DNA from: Methylophilaceae bacterium
Lineage (GTDB): Bacteria > Pseudomonadota > Gammaproteobacteria > Burkholderiales > Methylophilaceae
Reading direction: 5' to 3'
Length of the DNA stretch: 64,000 bases
Assembly: GCA_027488395.1 (NCBI GenBank)
Contig: JAIYBT010000003.1
Span: 62,001 to 126,000, forward strand
The number at the start of each line of letters is the position of its first letter. Within the stretch, counting starts at the first letter, position 1. A model generated the notes under the pieces. The model saw only the letters and a program-made list of their open reading frames with translations. It was not told the DNA's origin and did not search any database. The position numbers were made by a program, and so were the translations under genes. Positions 25,815 through 33,972 of this stretch are shown here, piece by piece.

Positions 25815-27131
25815 TTGCATTCATCTGATTCTTTGCTCTCTCGTTCATTGCAGGCGGTGTGGCACCCCTGCACGCAAATGAAGCACCACGAACGTTATCC
25901 CTTGGTGCCGATTGCGCGCGGGGAGGGGGCTTGGCTGTTTGACACGGATGGCAAAGGCTATTTAGATGCGGTGAGTAGTTGGTGGGTCAATTTGTTTGGT
26001 CATAATCAACCCGTGATTAAAGCCGCCATCAAAGACCAACTCGATCAGTTAGAGCATGTGATGTTGGCAGGCTTTACCCATGCGCCAGTGGTCGAATTAT
26101 CAGAACAACTGGCAAAGCTCACGGGCTTAGGGCATGCTTTTTATGCTTCCGATGGTGCGAGTGCGACCGAGATCGCTCTAAAAATGAGTTTTCATTATTG
26201 GCGTAACCACGGCAAACCTACAAAAACCAATTTTTTAAGCCTACAAAATAGCTATCACGGTGAAACCTTGGGCGCGCTTGCCGTTACCGATGTCGCCATT
26301 TTTACCGATACCTATGCGCCGTTAATGCAACAAGCCGCGCACATGCCTAGCCCTGATAGTCGCTTGGCCGAGGCGGGTGAATCAGCAGAGGCTTATGCCG
26401 CGCGTTGTGCGGATGACTTAGAAGCCTATGTGGCAGCGCATCACACCCAATTAGCCGCCCTGATTATTGAGCCCTTGGTGCAGGGCGCGGCGGGCATGGC
26501 CATGTATCCACCACTTTACTTACAACGGGCGCGCGCCATTTGCCAACGCTATGACCTACACCTGATTGCTGATGAGATTGCGGTGGGGTTTGGGCGCACT
26601 GGCACCATGTTTGCCTGTGAGCAAGCGGCCCCGCGCGTGAGCGACGTGGCAGATTTTATTTGTTTATCTAAAGGCATTACTGGCGGCTACTTGGCTTTAT
26701 CTGCGGTATTAACCAGTGACCACATCTATGCCGCTTTTTATGACGACCAGACTGTTAAAGGGTTTTTGCATAGCCACAGCTATACCGGCAACCCGCTTGC
26801 ATGTCGTGCAGCGTTGGCGACCCTATCGTTATTTACAGCACAACCGGTGCTTGCGCGTAATCAAGACACTGCCGCGCAATTATGGCAACAGCTGGCAAAA
26901 TTCGATCTGCCGCTAGTGCATCGCAGGCAACGCGGCATGATCACCGCCTTTGATGTGGTGACGGATAACCCTGGTTTTGCGCGCGATTGTTATGCGGCCG
27001 CGTTGCGTCATGGCCTGTTATTACGTCCGATTGGGCACACGGTGTATTGGATGCCGCCTTATTGCCTCACGGATGCGGATATCGCGCACTTAGCCAAGGC
27101 CACCCATGCAGCTATTTTGGAGAGTATGTAA
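25815..27131 (+). CDS. bioA: Adenosylmethionine-8-amino-7-oxononanoate aminotransferase
   Basis: 438 residues, a class III PLP aminotransferase. It has the BioA N-terminal segment VWHPCTQMKHHERYP, the SSWWVNLFGHNQP motif near 54-66, the YHGETLGALAVTD segment, and the PLP lysine in CLSKGITGGYLALS. It transfers an amino group from S-adenosylmethionine to KAPA in biotin synthesis. The start appears to be TTG at 25815, since an in-frame stop lies three codons before it; a GTG at 25857 is the alternative. Other bio genes are absent here. Its stop overlaps the dacB start (TAATG). Confidence 0.94.
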   Translation: MHSSDSLLSRSLQAVWHPCTQMKHHERYPLVPIARGEGAWLFDTDGKGYLDAVSSWWVNLFGHNQPVIKAAIKDQLDQLEHVMLAGFTHAPVVELSEQLAKLTGLGHAFYASDGASATEIALKMSFHYWRNHGKPTKTNFLSLQNSYHGETLGALAVTDVAIFTDTYAPLMQQAAHMPSPDSRLAEAGESAEAYAARCADDLEAYVAAHHTQLAALIIEPLVQGAAGMAMYPPLYLQRARAICQRYDLHLIADEIAVGFGRTGTMFACEQAAPRVSDVADFICLSKGITGGYLALSAVLTSDHIYAAFYDDQTVKGFLHSHSYTGNPLACRAALATLSLFTAQPVLARNQDTAAQLWQQLAKFDLPLVHRRQRGMITAFDVVTDNPGFARDCYAAALRHGLLLRPIGHTVYWMPPYCLTDADIAHLAKATHAAILESM

Positions 27132-28549
27132 TGCGCTGTTGGGCCTGGTGTTGGCTGGTGTGTGTCAGCCTGACCAGTGTGGCTGCAGACACCGATGTGT
27201 GGCCAACCTTGATTGCTCATTTAAATCAAGCGCACATTCCACTAGAGAACGTGGCGCTCGTCGTGCAAGCGGTGGATGGGGGCCCTGCGTTAATCAGCCA
27301 CAATGCCCAGCTTGCGATGCACCCAGCCAGCGTCATGAAAGTCGTCACCAGCTACGCTGCGCTTCAAGCGCTCGGCCCCGCATACCGTTGGAAAACCGAA
27401 GTGTATCAGCAAGGTCGCCTCAATGATGGGGTGTTAGAGGGGGATTTGATCTTGAAAGGCGGTGGTGATCCCGCGTTGGATATCCCTGCGTTCTGGCAAC
27501 TGTTACAAGACATCCAACAACAAGGCATTCGACATCTGCATGGCCAACTACGCCTAGATACCAGCATGTATGCCGCTGCGGTAAGTCAGCGTCCAGTCTT
27601 AGATGACGCGCCGTTACGGGCCTACAATGCCAATCCATCGGCCTTATTACTCAATGGCCGCAGTACCAGTTTCCGTTTTAGCCTGCAGTCAACAACACCC
27701 ACGCCCACGGTGCAGATTCAGCAAGCATGGCCTTTGCCACAAATACAAGTCATCAACCAACTCGAAGTGGTCGCGGGTGCTTGTGTGGATTGGAAGGCAT
27801 CCTTGCAATACCAAGTAAGCCCTAGCGCAGACGGCGTCACGGTGACGTTCAATGGACGTTACCCAATAGAGTGTGACACGCCTCGTTACTTGGCGTTAAG
27901 TGTGTTAAGCGAAGCAGACTATATGGCATTTACATTTCGGCAGTTGTGGCAATCGCTGGGCGGGACCTGGACGGGTAAGGTGGTGATGCAACCCACCCCG
28001 CCTGATGCGACACGCGTGACCACGTGGTGGTCACCGCCCTTGGATCAAGTGCTACGTGACATCAATAAATGGAGTAATAACGTGATGGCCCGTCAGGTGA
28101 TGCTGACATTGGGGGCGGAACTCGGTAAGTTGCCTGTGGATGAGACTACTGCCAAACAAGCGTTGGTGGATGCCTTGCGCAAACAGGGCTTGGTGTTTCC
28201 AGAGTTGGTGCTTGAAAACGGGGCTGGGCTATCGCGGATTGAACGCATCAGTGCGCAGCACCTGGCTGAGCTATTGTTACGCGCTTATCAACAACCCATC
28301 ATGCCTATATTGATGGCATCGTTGCCGTTGTTGGGCGTGGATGGCACCACCCAAAAACGCTTAATCCCGCAGGCCGGCCATGCTTACCTTAAAACCGGCT
28401 CGCTCGCTGGTGTCAGCAGTTTGGCAGGCTATGTGCAAAATCAGCGTGGTCAGCGCTATGTGTTTGTGATGCTGGTGAATCACCCCAATGCTGCCGCAAG
28501 CCGTGCCAGTCAGGATGCGGTGTTAACAAGCTTGATCGGGACGCCCTGA
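27131..28549 (+). CDS. dacB: D-alanyl-D-alanine carboxypeptidase/endopeptidase (PBP4, family S13)
   Basis: 472 residues. A signal peptide (about 1-19, SVAAD) is followed by the SxxK motif SVMK at 67-70, the SxN motif in KWSNNVMARQ and the KTG motif in LKTGSLAGVS near the C-terminus, so all three catalytic elements are present. The large inserted domain typical of PBP4 lies between SxxK and SxN. It trims and cuts peptidoglycan cross-links in the periplasm. The ATG shares its A with the bioA stop TAA. The longer open frame inside bioA is not coding. Confidence 0.93.
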   Translation: MRCWAWCWLVCVSLTSVAADTDVWPTLIAHLNQAHIPLENVALVVQAVDGGPALISHNAQLAMHPASVMKVVTSYAALQALGPAYRWKTEVYQQGRLNDGVLEGDLILKGGGDPALDIPAFWQLLQDIQQQGIRHLHGQLRLDTSMYAAAVSQRPVLDDAPLRAYNANPSALLLNGRSTSFRFSLQSTTPTPTVQIQQAWPLPQIQVINQLEVVAGACVDWKASLQYQVSPSADGVTVTFNGRYPIECDTPRYLALSVLSEADYMAFTFRQLWQSLGGTWTGKVVMQPTPPDATRVTTWWSPPLDQVLRDINKWSNNVMARQVMLTLGAELGKLPVDETTAKQALVDALRKQGLVFPELVLENGAGLSRIERISAQHLAELLLRAYQQPIMPILMASLPLLGVDGTTQKRLIPQAGHAYLKTGSLAGVSSLAGYVQNQRGQRYVFVMLVNHPNAAASRASQDAVLTSLIGTP

Positions 28550-28757
28550 TGGTTCAGTAAAGTTGGGCTTACGCAGGACATGCTGCGTCTTTTTGGTTGC
28601 GTGATGGCACTTTCGTATCAGTGAATGGTCATGTAGGTGGCGCGCTGAATAGCGGTGATTTCGTGCAGACAATATAGATACGGTTTTGCATGATGAATGT
28701 CCGTGTATCGCAAGCAAAAAAAAGCGTATCATAACGCCCATTTCGAGGAGCCAATAA

Positions 28758-29219
28758 ATGAAAAAAATACTACCCATATTGAGTCTGTGCGCATGGGTGC
28801 TGGTGAGCATCACTGGCTGCCAAGCGCAATCTAATCAAGCAAATAGCAAGGAAGCTACCATGACGAATCCCATCACCACCTTACAAAAAATTGATACTGT
28901 GGTGGGTACAGGCCGTGAAGCCGAAGCCGGTTTTAACGTCACCGTGCACTACACGGGTTGGTTATACGATGCCAATAAAGCAGACCATAAAGGCAAAAAG
29001 TTTGATAGCAGCGTGGACCGTAATTCACACTTTAATTTCTTTTTGGGCGGTGGACAAGTGATTCAAGGCTGGGATGAAGGCGTGCAAGGCATGAAAATCG
29101 GCGGAAAACGTACCTTAATTATTCCATCAGAGTTGGGCTACGGGGCGCGCGGCGCAGGTGGCGCGATTCCACCAAACGCGACGTTGGTGTTTGATGTTGA
29201 ACTGATTAACGTCAAGTAA
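28758..29219 (+). CDS. FKBP-type peptidyl-prolyl isomerase lipoprotein
   Basis: 153 residues. A lipoprotein signal ending SITGC (Cys21) is followed by a short linker and one FKBP domain (about 45-153) with VTVHYTGWLYD, FNFFLGGGQVIQGWDEGVQGM and the GYGARGAGGAIPPNATLVFDVELI end. It speeds proline isomerisation in periplasmic proteins while tethered to a membrane. GAGGAG precedes the ATG. An internal Met in front of the domain (EATMTNP) could give a cytoplasmic form, but the lipobox and ribosome site argue for the full length. Confidence 0.92.
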   Translation: MKKILPILSLCAWVLVSITGCQAQSNQANSKEATMTNPITTLQKIDTVVGTGREAEAGFNVTVHYTGWLYDANKADHKGKKFDSSVDRNSHFNFFLGGGQVIQGWDEGVQGMKIGGKRTLIIPSELGYGARGAGGAIPPNATLVFDVELINVK

Positions 29220-29277
29220 TGGATGGGTTAGCTTTGCATTCGTACCGCACGGACAATTTTAGGAAAAAAGACGCAAT

Positions 29278-29703
29278 ATGCAAGTGACAGTGAAATGGAT
29301 CGATGGCGTTAGTTTTGTCGGCGAATCTGCGTCGGGCCATGCCGTTGTACTCGATGGTGCGCCAGAAAACGGTGGGCGCAACATCGGTATGCGCCCAATG
29401 GAAATGTTGCTGATTGGCATGGGGGCTTGTACGTCGTTTGATGTGGTGACGATACTGAAAAAAGCGCGGCAACCGATTGTCGACTGTGTGGCAAAAATCA
29501 CTGCTGAACGAGCAGACAGCATCCCCAAAGTGTTTACTAAAATCCATGTCCATTTTGTGGTCACGGGCGAGGGCTTAAATGACGCGCAAGTCGAGCGCGC
29601 AGTGAAATTGTCCGCAGAAAAGTATTGCTCTGCCAGCATTATGTTGCAAAAAGCGTGTGACATTAGCCACGACTACATCATACAAGCGCCAAGCTTAGAA
29701 TAG
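29278..29703 (+). CDS. OsmC family peroxidase-like protein
   Basis: 141 residues with the two reactive cysteines of the family, in GACTSFDVV (about 49-55) and KYCSAS (about 116-121). OsmC/Ohr proteins reduce organic hydroperoxides; the pattern here (MRPMEMLLIGMGACTSFD) matches the YhfA-like subgroup, whose role is less clear. It lies 58 bases after the FKBP gene and 10 bases before the VOC gene, so the latter two are probably co-transcribed. Confidence 0.9.
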   Translation: MQVTVKWIDGVSFVGESASGHAVVLDGAPENGGRNIGMRPMEMLLIGMGACTSFDVVTILKKARQPIVDCVAKITAERADSIPKVFTKIHVHFVVTGEGLNDAQVERAVKLSAEKYCSASIMLQKACDISHDYIIQAPSLE

Positions 29704-29713
29704 GTTAATATTG

Positions 29714-30139
29714 ATGACTCCACCCAAGGGTATGCTCGGCATTCGCCACGTTGCATTGTTTGTGAACGCGTTAGAAACCGCCGTTGATTTTTACACCCGT
29801 ATTGTTGGCATGCAGATTGAATGGCAACCTGACCCTGATAACGTTTACATGACCAATCAAGGCGATGTGTTTGCCTTGCATCGTGTGGATTATCAGGCCG
29901 ACCCATTGCAACGCTTAGATCATATCGGGTTTGTGTTGACCAGCCCGCAAGCGGTGGATGACTGGTATGCACACATGGTGGCGCATCAAGTGAGAATCAC
30001 CGAGGCACCAAAAGCGCATCGTGATGGCTCCAAAGGATTTTATTGTTTAGATAGCGTTGGTCATTTATTAGAGTTTATTTACCATCCACCCATCATTCGA
30101 CATGTGCAAACACAAGCACAAATGCAAGCGCAGCAATAA
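29714..30139 (+). CDS. VOC (glyoxalase/dioxygenase-fold) protein
   Basis: 141 residues in two beta-alpha-beta-beta-beta modules. Likely metal ligands are His in IRHVALF (about 12), His in LDHIGFVL (about 69) and Glu in HLLEFIYH (about 120), the arrangement of catechol-type extradiol dioxygenases and glyoxalases. The substrate cannot be predicted. The C-terminal tail is Gln/Ala-rich. The ATG at 29714 follows a TTG that is in frame. A strong terminator lies 22 bases beyond. Confidence 0.87.
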   Translation: MTPPKGMLGIRHVALFVNALETAVDFYTRIVGMQIEWQPDPDNVYMTNQGDVFALHRVDYQADPLQRLDHIGFVLTSPQAVDDWYAHMVAHQVRITEAPKAHRDGSKGFYCLDSVGHLLEFIYHPPIIRHVQTQAQMQAQQ

Positions 30140-30160
30140 CGCCACCGCTTGCCAAGCAAT

Positions 30161-30190
30161 AAAAAACGCAGCCTCTAAGCTGCGTTTTTT
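30161..30190 (+). terminator. Terminator after the VOC gene (bidirectional form)
   Basis: Stem AAAAAACGCAGC (30161-30172) pairs with GCTGCGTTTTTT (30179-30190), loop CTCTAA. It separates the VOC gene from the convergent DUF2322-like gene. Confidence 0.92.
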
Positions 30191-30193
30191 GTT

Positions 30194-30511
30194 TTACTCC
30201 TCTGCGATGATTTTCATCGACAGTGTTTGGTCTAGATCGAGTACATTGAGCAGTCGATCAATATTGGGATGTTTGCCAGGGTGGTTTTCAGCATCCTCGG
30301 TGTGCTCCGCATATAAGGCCAAGCCTTCTACCGCAGCGTCACTATTGATTTCCCCATACACTTTAAATAAATGGTGATACACCTTGATTGAACCTTGCGT
30401 GCCCGGTTTGTTTTCAAGGGTGCCCACGGGTTGATCTGCAACAAACAGCTCAATCCTTTTAACATGATCGGCGTTGTCGAGCGTGAGTAAATTGTCACTA
30501 AATTTTTGCAT
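30194..30511 (-). CDS. DUF2322-like conserved hypothetical protein
   Basis: 105 residues, cytoplasmic. The pattern RIELFVADQPVGTLENKPGTQGS followed by a Lys-Val-Tyr-His-His helix and EGLALYAEHTEDAENHPGKHPNIDRLL (about 62-88) recalls the DUF2322 family of Betaproteobacteria; the assignment is from memory of the pattern. The HPGKHPN segment is striking and may be a functional loop. The gene is 27 bases downstream of coq7 on the same strand. Function unknown. Confidence 0.8.
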   Translation of the reverse strand: MQKFSDNLLTLDNADHVKRIELFVADQPVGTLENKPGTQGSIKVYHHLFKVYGEINSDAAVEGLALYAEHTEDAENHPGKHPNIDRLLNVLDLDQTLSMKIIAEE

Positions 30512-30538
30512 GAATGGCTTCTTGTTACTAGGAAATAT

Positions 30539-31198
30539 TTAAACGCGGTAAGCCGTATGCGTCATAACCGCAGAAGCAACGCGCATGGCGACTTTGAGCG
30601 GCGCTGGTAATGTGGCTGCACCGAGCTGCTTCGCGGTTTCAGCATGTTGTTCTTCATCCGCTTTCATTTGTGCAACAATCGCTCTGGAGGCGGTGTCATT
30701 GACTGGTAGTTCGGATAAATGTCGGTTCAAATGCGCGGAGACCTGTTGCTCCGTTTCAGCTAAAAAGCCTAAATTCCAGCGTTCACCCAGCAAGCCAGCC
30801 GTCACCCCCATGCCAAAACTCGCGGCATACCAAATAGGATTCAGTAGACTGGTGCGTCCACCCAAGGCCGAAATTCGTTGCTCACACCAAGCCAAGTGAT
30901 CGACTTCTTCGCGTGAGGCTGCCGTGAGGGCCGCTATATGTGCAGGCTCTTTAGACAACAACGCTTGCCCGCTATAGAGCGCTTGAGCACACACTTCGCC
31001 CACATGGTTTACACGCATCAACCCCGCCGCATGTTGACGTTCCGCATCGGTTAACGCTGTAGCGGATTCAGTGATTGGCTGTGGACAAGCTCGACTAGCC
31101 ACGGCTGGGCTGAATAAAGTCCGTAGCGCCATATCAAACACCGAAATTGCTTGATCAACGACAGCAGACCGTGAGGCTTGCTGATGCTTATCTATCAT
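30539..31198 (-). CDS. coq7: 2-polyprenyl-3-methyl-6-methoxy-1,4-benzoquinone monooxygenase Coq7
   Basis: 219 residues. A diiron carboxylate protein with two ExxH halves: Glu68 in NHVGEV and the E98-x-x-H101 pair, repeated as [10 protein letters not shown] and DEEQHAET in the second half. Coq7 hydroxylates the demethoxyubiquinone ring, the penultimate step of aerobic ubiquinone synthesis, as a peripheral membrane protein. The first 45 residues are an extension typical of betaproteobacterial homologues. The presence of Coq7 shows an aerobic ubiquinone pathway. Confidence 0.94.
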   Translation of the reverse strand: MIDKHQQASRSAVVDQAISVFDMALRTLFSPAVASRACPQPITESATALTDAERQHAAGLMRVNHVGEVCAQALYSGQALLSKEPAHIAALTAASREEVDHLAWCEQRISALGGRTSLLNPIWYAASFGMGVTAGLLGERWNLGFLAETEQQVSAHLNRHLSELPVNDTASRAIVAQMKADEEQHAETAKQLGAATLPAPLKVAMRVASAVMTHTAYRV

Positions 31199-31255
31199 TG
31201 ATTACTCCATGACAACAACTTGCGCAGCCACATGATGCCGTGGGTGCCTTGTATC

Positions 31256-31297
31256 GTTAAAAACAAAGCGATGGGGAATTTGTTTCCACCATCGCTT
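31256..31297 (-). terminator. Terminator of ctpA
   Basis: Stem AAGCGATGG-GGAA (31266-31278) pairs with TTCC-A-CCATCGCTT (31284-31297) with one bulged base; on the minus strand it is followed by TTTGTTTTTA. It lies 19 bases past the ctpA stop. Confidence 0.8.
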
Positions 31298-31316
31298 GTA
31301 AGTGAATGCATATTGA

Positions 31317-32744
31317 TTATTTTGCAGCGCTGACTTTGGCAGGTTCGGGCGCTTTTTGAACCGGCAAGCCTTTGAGTAAATTCAGTGCTTGCACAAATTG
31401 GAAGTCATCTTTACTTGCGGGCTCAATCGGGCCACGCGTTTCAGCAAACTTCTCTTGTTTAAGTTTATCTGCAGCGGCAGCTGATTTAGCTTCATCAGCG
31501 GCTTTGGCGGCTTTTTCTTTTGCGTCTTTGTCATTTGGGTTGGATAAATGGCGTTTCAAATCTGCTTCATGCAAACTCAAACTTGGGTCAGAGCCATCTT
31601 CCACAATAATATCGGGCACAATGCCTTTTGCCTGAATCGAACGACCATTAGGCGTGAAATAACGGGCGGTAGTTAATTTAATGGCACTGCCGTTGTTCAT
31701 CGGTAAAATCGTTTGCACAGAACCTTTACCAAAACTTTGAATACCAATGATTTTTGCACGTTGATGATCTTGCAAAGCGCCCGCAACAATTTCTGAGGCG
31801 GAGGCAGAGCCTGCGTTAATAATCACCACAATGGGTACTGTTTTAAACTCTTCTGGTAATTCTTTTAGATAATCAGATTTACCACGGCGTGCATAATCAA
31901 TCGGTGTCGCAGTTAACCGCATTTTAGAATCGGACACACGGCCTTCGGTGTACACCACTAAATCATCTTTCGGTAAAAAGGCGGCTGAAACGCCCACCGC
32001 TGCATCTAACAATCCGCCTGGATTGTTGCGTAAATCTAACACCAAGCCCTTGAGTGGTTTTTTGTTTTCAGTGCTGAGCGATTTAAGCGCTTTGGCTAAA
32101 TCTTCACCAGTGCGTTCTTGAAACTGGGTAATCCGCACGTAACCATAATCTTGTTCAATCCATTTATTTTTAACCGATTGAGATTTAATCACGGCACGGG
32201 TGAGGGTAAAGGTCAGCGGTTTATCTTCGCCTTTGCGCACCACGGTCAGTACGATTTTAGTATCAGGTACGCCACGCATACGTTTTACAGCATCGTTAAG
32301 GGTGAGGCCACGCACTTGCGTGTCATCTAGCTTCATAATCAAGTCACCAGATTTTAGGCCAGCTTTGTATGCTGGGCTATCTTCAATCGGGGTTACGACT
32401 TTCACCAAGCCGTCTTCCATGGCCACTTCAATACCCAAGCCGCCGAACTCACCTTGCGTACCTGCTTGCAACTCTTTAAATGCATCCGCATCCATAAAGG
32501 TTGAGTGTGGGTCTAACCCCTGCAACATGCCTGACAAGGCTTCGTTGATCAATTTTTTATCTTCGACGGATTCAACGTAATCTGACTTCACTTTTGCAAA
32601 CACTTCTGCAAACACGCGAAGTTCATCGATAGGGAGCTGTGAAGCTGAGGTTTTATCAGCCCAAGCTGAGATATTTAGACTGACTAAAATACCAATAAAT
32701 ACCCCCGCACCAAGCAGGCTAAATTTTTCTAATTGTGAACGCAT
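31317..32744 (-). CDS. ctpA: Carboxy-terminal processing protease (S41)
   Basis: 475 residues. An N-terminal signal anchor (about 8-30), a short helical region with LINEALSGMLQGLDPHSTFM, a PDZ domain (about 85-165), and the S41 core with the catalytic Ser in INAGSASASEI and Lys in SFGKGSVQ. It degrades or trims periplasmic proteins from their C-termini, and homologues control peptidoglycan hydrolases. The tail (about 400-450) is Lys/Ala-rich and charged. The ATG at 32744 has an AAGGC ribosome site. Here it lies beside a peptidoglycan hydrolase gene cluster only loosely. Confidence 0.94.
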   Translation of the reverse strand: MRSQLEKFSLLGAGVFIGILVSLNISAWADKTSASQLPIDELRVFAEVFAKVKSDYVESVEDKKLINEALSGMLQGLDPHSTFMDADAFKELQAGTQGEFGGLGIEVAMEDGLVKVVTPIEDSPAYKAGLKSGDLIMKLDDTQVRGLTLNDAVKRMRGVPDTKIVLTVVRKGEDKPLTFTLTRAVIKSQSVKNKWIEQDYGYVRITQFQERTGEDLAKALKSLSTENKKPLKGLVLDLRNNPGGLLDAAVGVSAAFLPKDDLVVYTEGRVSDSKMRLTATPIDYARRGKSDYLKELPEEFKTVPIVVIINAGSASASEIVAGALQDHQRAKIIGIQSFGKGSVQTILPMNNGSAIKLTTARYFTPNGRSIQAKGIVPDIIVEDGSDPSLSLHEADLKRHLSNPNDKDAKEKAAKAADEAKSAAAADKLKQEKFAETRGPIEPASKDDFQFVQALNLLKGLPVQKAPEPAKVSAAK

Positions 32745-32910
32745 ACGTTGCCTTGTGTAATCGATTAAGCGAAGAAAGATCATTGTAAAGCGAGTTTACT
32801 CGCCTACGAAGATACTGATTTAAAGAGTAGAGCGCATAAACTTAAGTTCATTTTCCGCTATTTCAACAAAATTGACTATACTCTGCGCAAAATGTTTAGT
32901 GAAACGCGTC

Positions 32911-33195
32911 ATGAAAAAGCCTATCGTAGAAATTGAATTTTGTACACAATGCCGCTGGTTATTGCGTGCGGCTTGGTTGGCACAAGAATTATTGACGACG
33001 TTTGAAGCCGACCTGCACTCGGTGAATTTGGTACCTGGTACGGGTGGAGCATTGATCGTACGTTGTGATGGATGCGTCATATTTTCAAGAGCAGACGCAG
33101 GCCGTTTTCCAGAAGCTAAAGAACTCAAGCAACTGATCCGCGATAAAATTGACCCAGAACGCTCCCTGGGACACAGTGATCGTCCTACGCAGTGA
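32911..33195 (+). CDS. SelT/SelW/SelH-type thioredoxin-like protein
   Basis: 94 residues. The redox motif CTQC is at 11-14, in the position of CxxU in selenoprotein W, followed by the GTGGALIVRCDGCVIFSR strand pair and a C-terminal helix. The family is a small thioredoxin-fold redox group with unknown target; the bacterial form uses Cys instead of selenocysteine. The start ATG at 32911 gives the usual MKKPIVEIEFC opening. It is divergent from ctpA, with about 165 bases between the starts. Confidence 0.88.
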   Translation: MKKPIVEIEFCTQCRWLLRAAWLAQELLTTFEADLHSVNLVPGTGGALIVRCDGCVIFSRADAGRFPEAKELKQLIRDKIDPERSLGHSDRPTQ

Positions 33196-33286
33196 TTGCC
33201 CTGAGCAAACACTGGGGAATCGTCACGACGGACAGGCTTTGTGTTGGCATTGTTTAGCGTATGAATAACAAATGGCGCTTGTTGAT

Positions 33287-33841
33287 TTACGGTTGCGAAG
33301 CTTCTACTTCGAGACGTTTTGCGCCGTTGTAGCGCGCTTTCCAGTAGCGGTCGTCTAAGCTTTCTACGCGCACTTGACTGCCAGCGCGTGGGGCGTGTAT
33401 GAATTGATTATTGCCCATGTAAATACCCACATGCGAAAACGCAGTTTTGAGCGTATTAAAAAACACTAAATCGCCAGGCTGTAATTCTTCACGCTTGACC
33501 GCTTCGCCCATTTGACTAATGGTACGGGCAGATGGTGGGAGGGAGATTTGTGCGGCATGTTTAAACACATATTGCACAAAGCCACTGCAATCAAAGCCCG
33601 TTTCTGGGCTGCGGCCACCATATTTGTAATCCACACCGGTTAAGCTCAGTGCACGGATAATGATTTCCTCAACTTTGCTAGACCAACTGCCAGCCACCCC
33701 TTGTTGACTATCGATGACCTCTTGTTGCTGGTAACGATACGCCTGTTGCCAGCGCTCTGCACTGGGCGCAGCGACGCTCTTGCATTGGCACAAACACATG
33801 CAAATTAAGCAGGCAATGGTTGAATAAAACGATTTGTACAT
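33287..33841 (-). CDS. NlpC/P60 family peptidoglycan hydrolase
   Basis: 184 residues. The catalytic triad is Cys85 (FDCSGFV), His137 (SHVGIY) and His149 (FIHAP). A hydrophobic signal of about 25 residues directs it to the periplasm; it contains five cysteines (11, 14, 16, 18, 20) but no perfect lipobox, so lipid attachment is uncertain. The family cuts the D-iGlu-mDAP bond of murein peptides. The gene is monocistronic between the SelW-type gene (convergent) and the divergent helicase. Confidence 0.9.
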   Translation of the reverse strand: MYKSFYSTIACLICMCLCQCKSVAAPSAERWQQAYRYQQQEVIDSQQGVAGSWSSKVEEIIIRALSLTGVDYKYGGRSPETGFDCSGFVQYVFKHAAQISLPPSARTISQMGEAVKREELQPGDLVFFNTLKTAFSHVGIYMGNNQFIHAPRAGSQVRVESLDDRYWKARYNGAKRLEVEASQP

Positions 33842-33972
33842 GACGTTAGTACGCGTAATAATAAAAAATTAGGGCGCGTTATTGGGATTAAGCATGCCAC
33901 ACCTTGCCATGATTTTTTGTATTTTGCAAGGCGGAATAAAACGCAACACGTTGAACGTGGGATAATGCGGGC

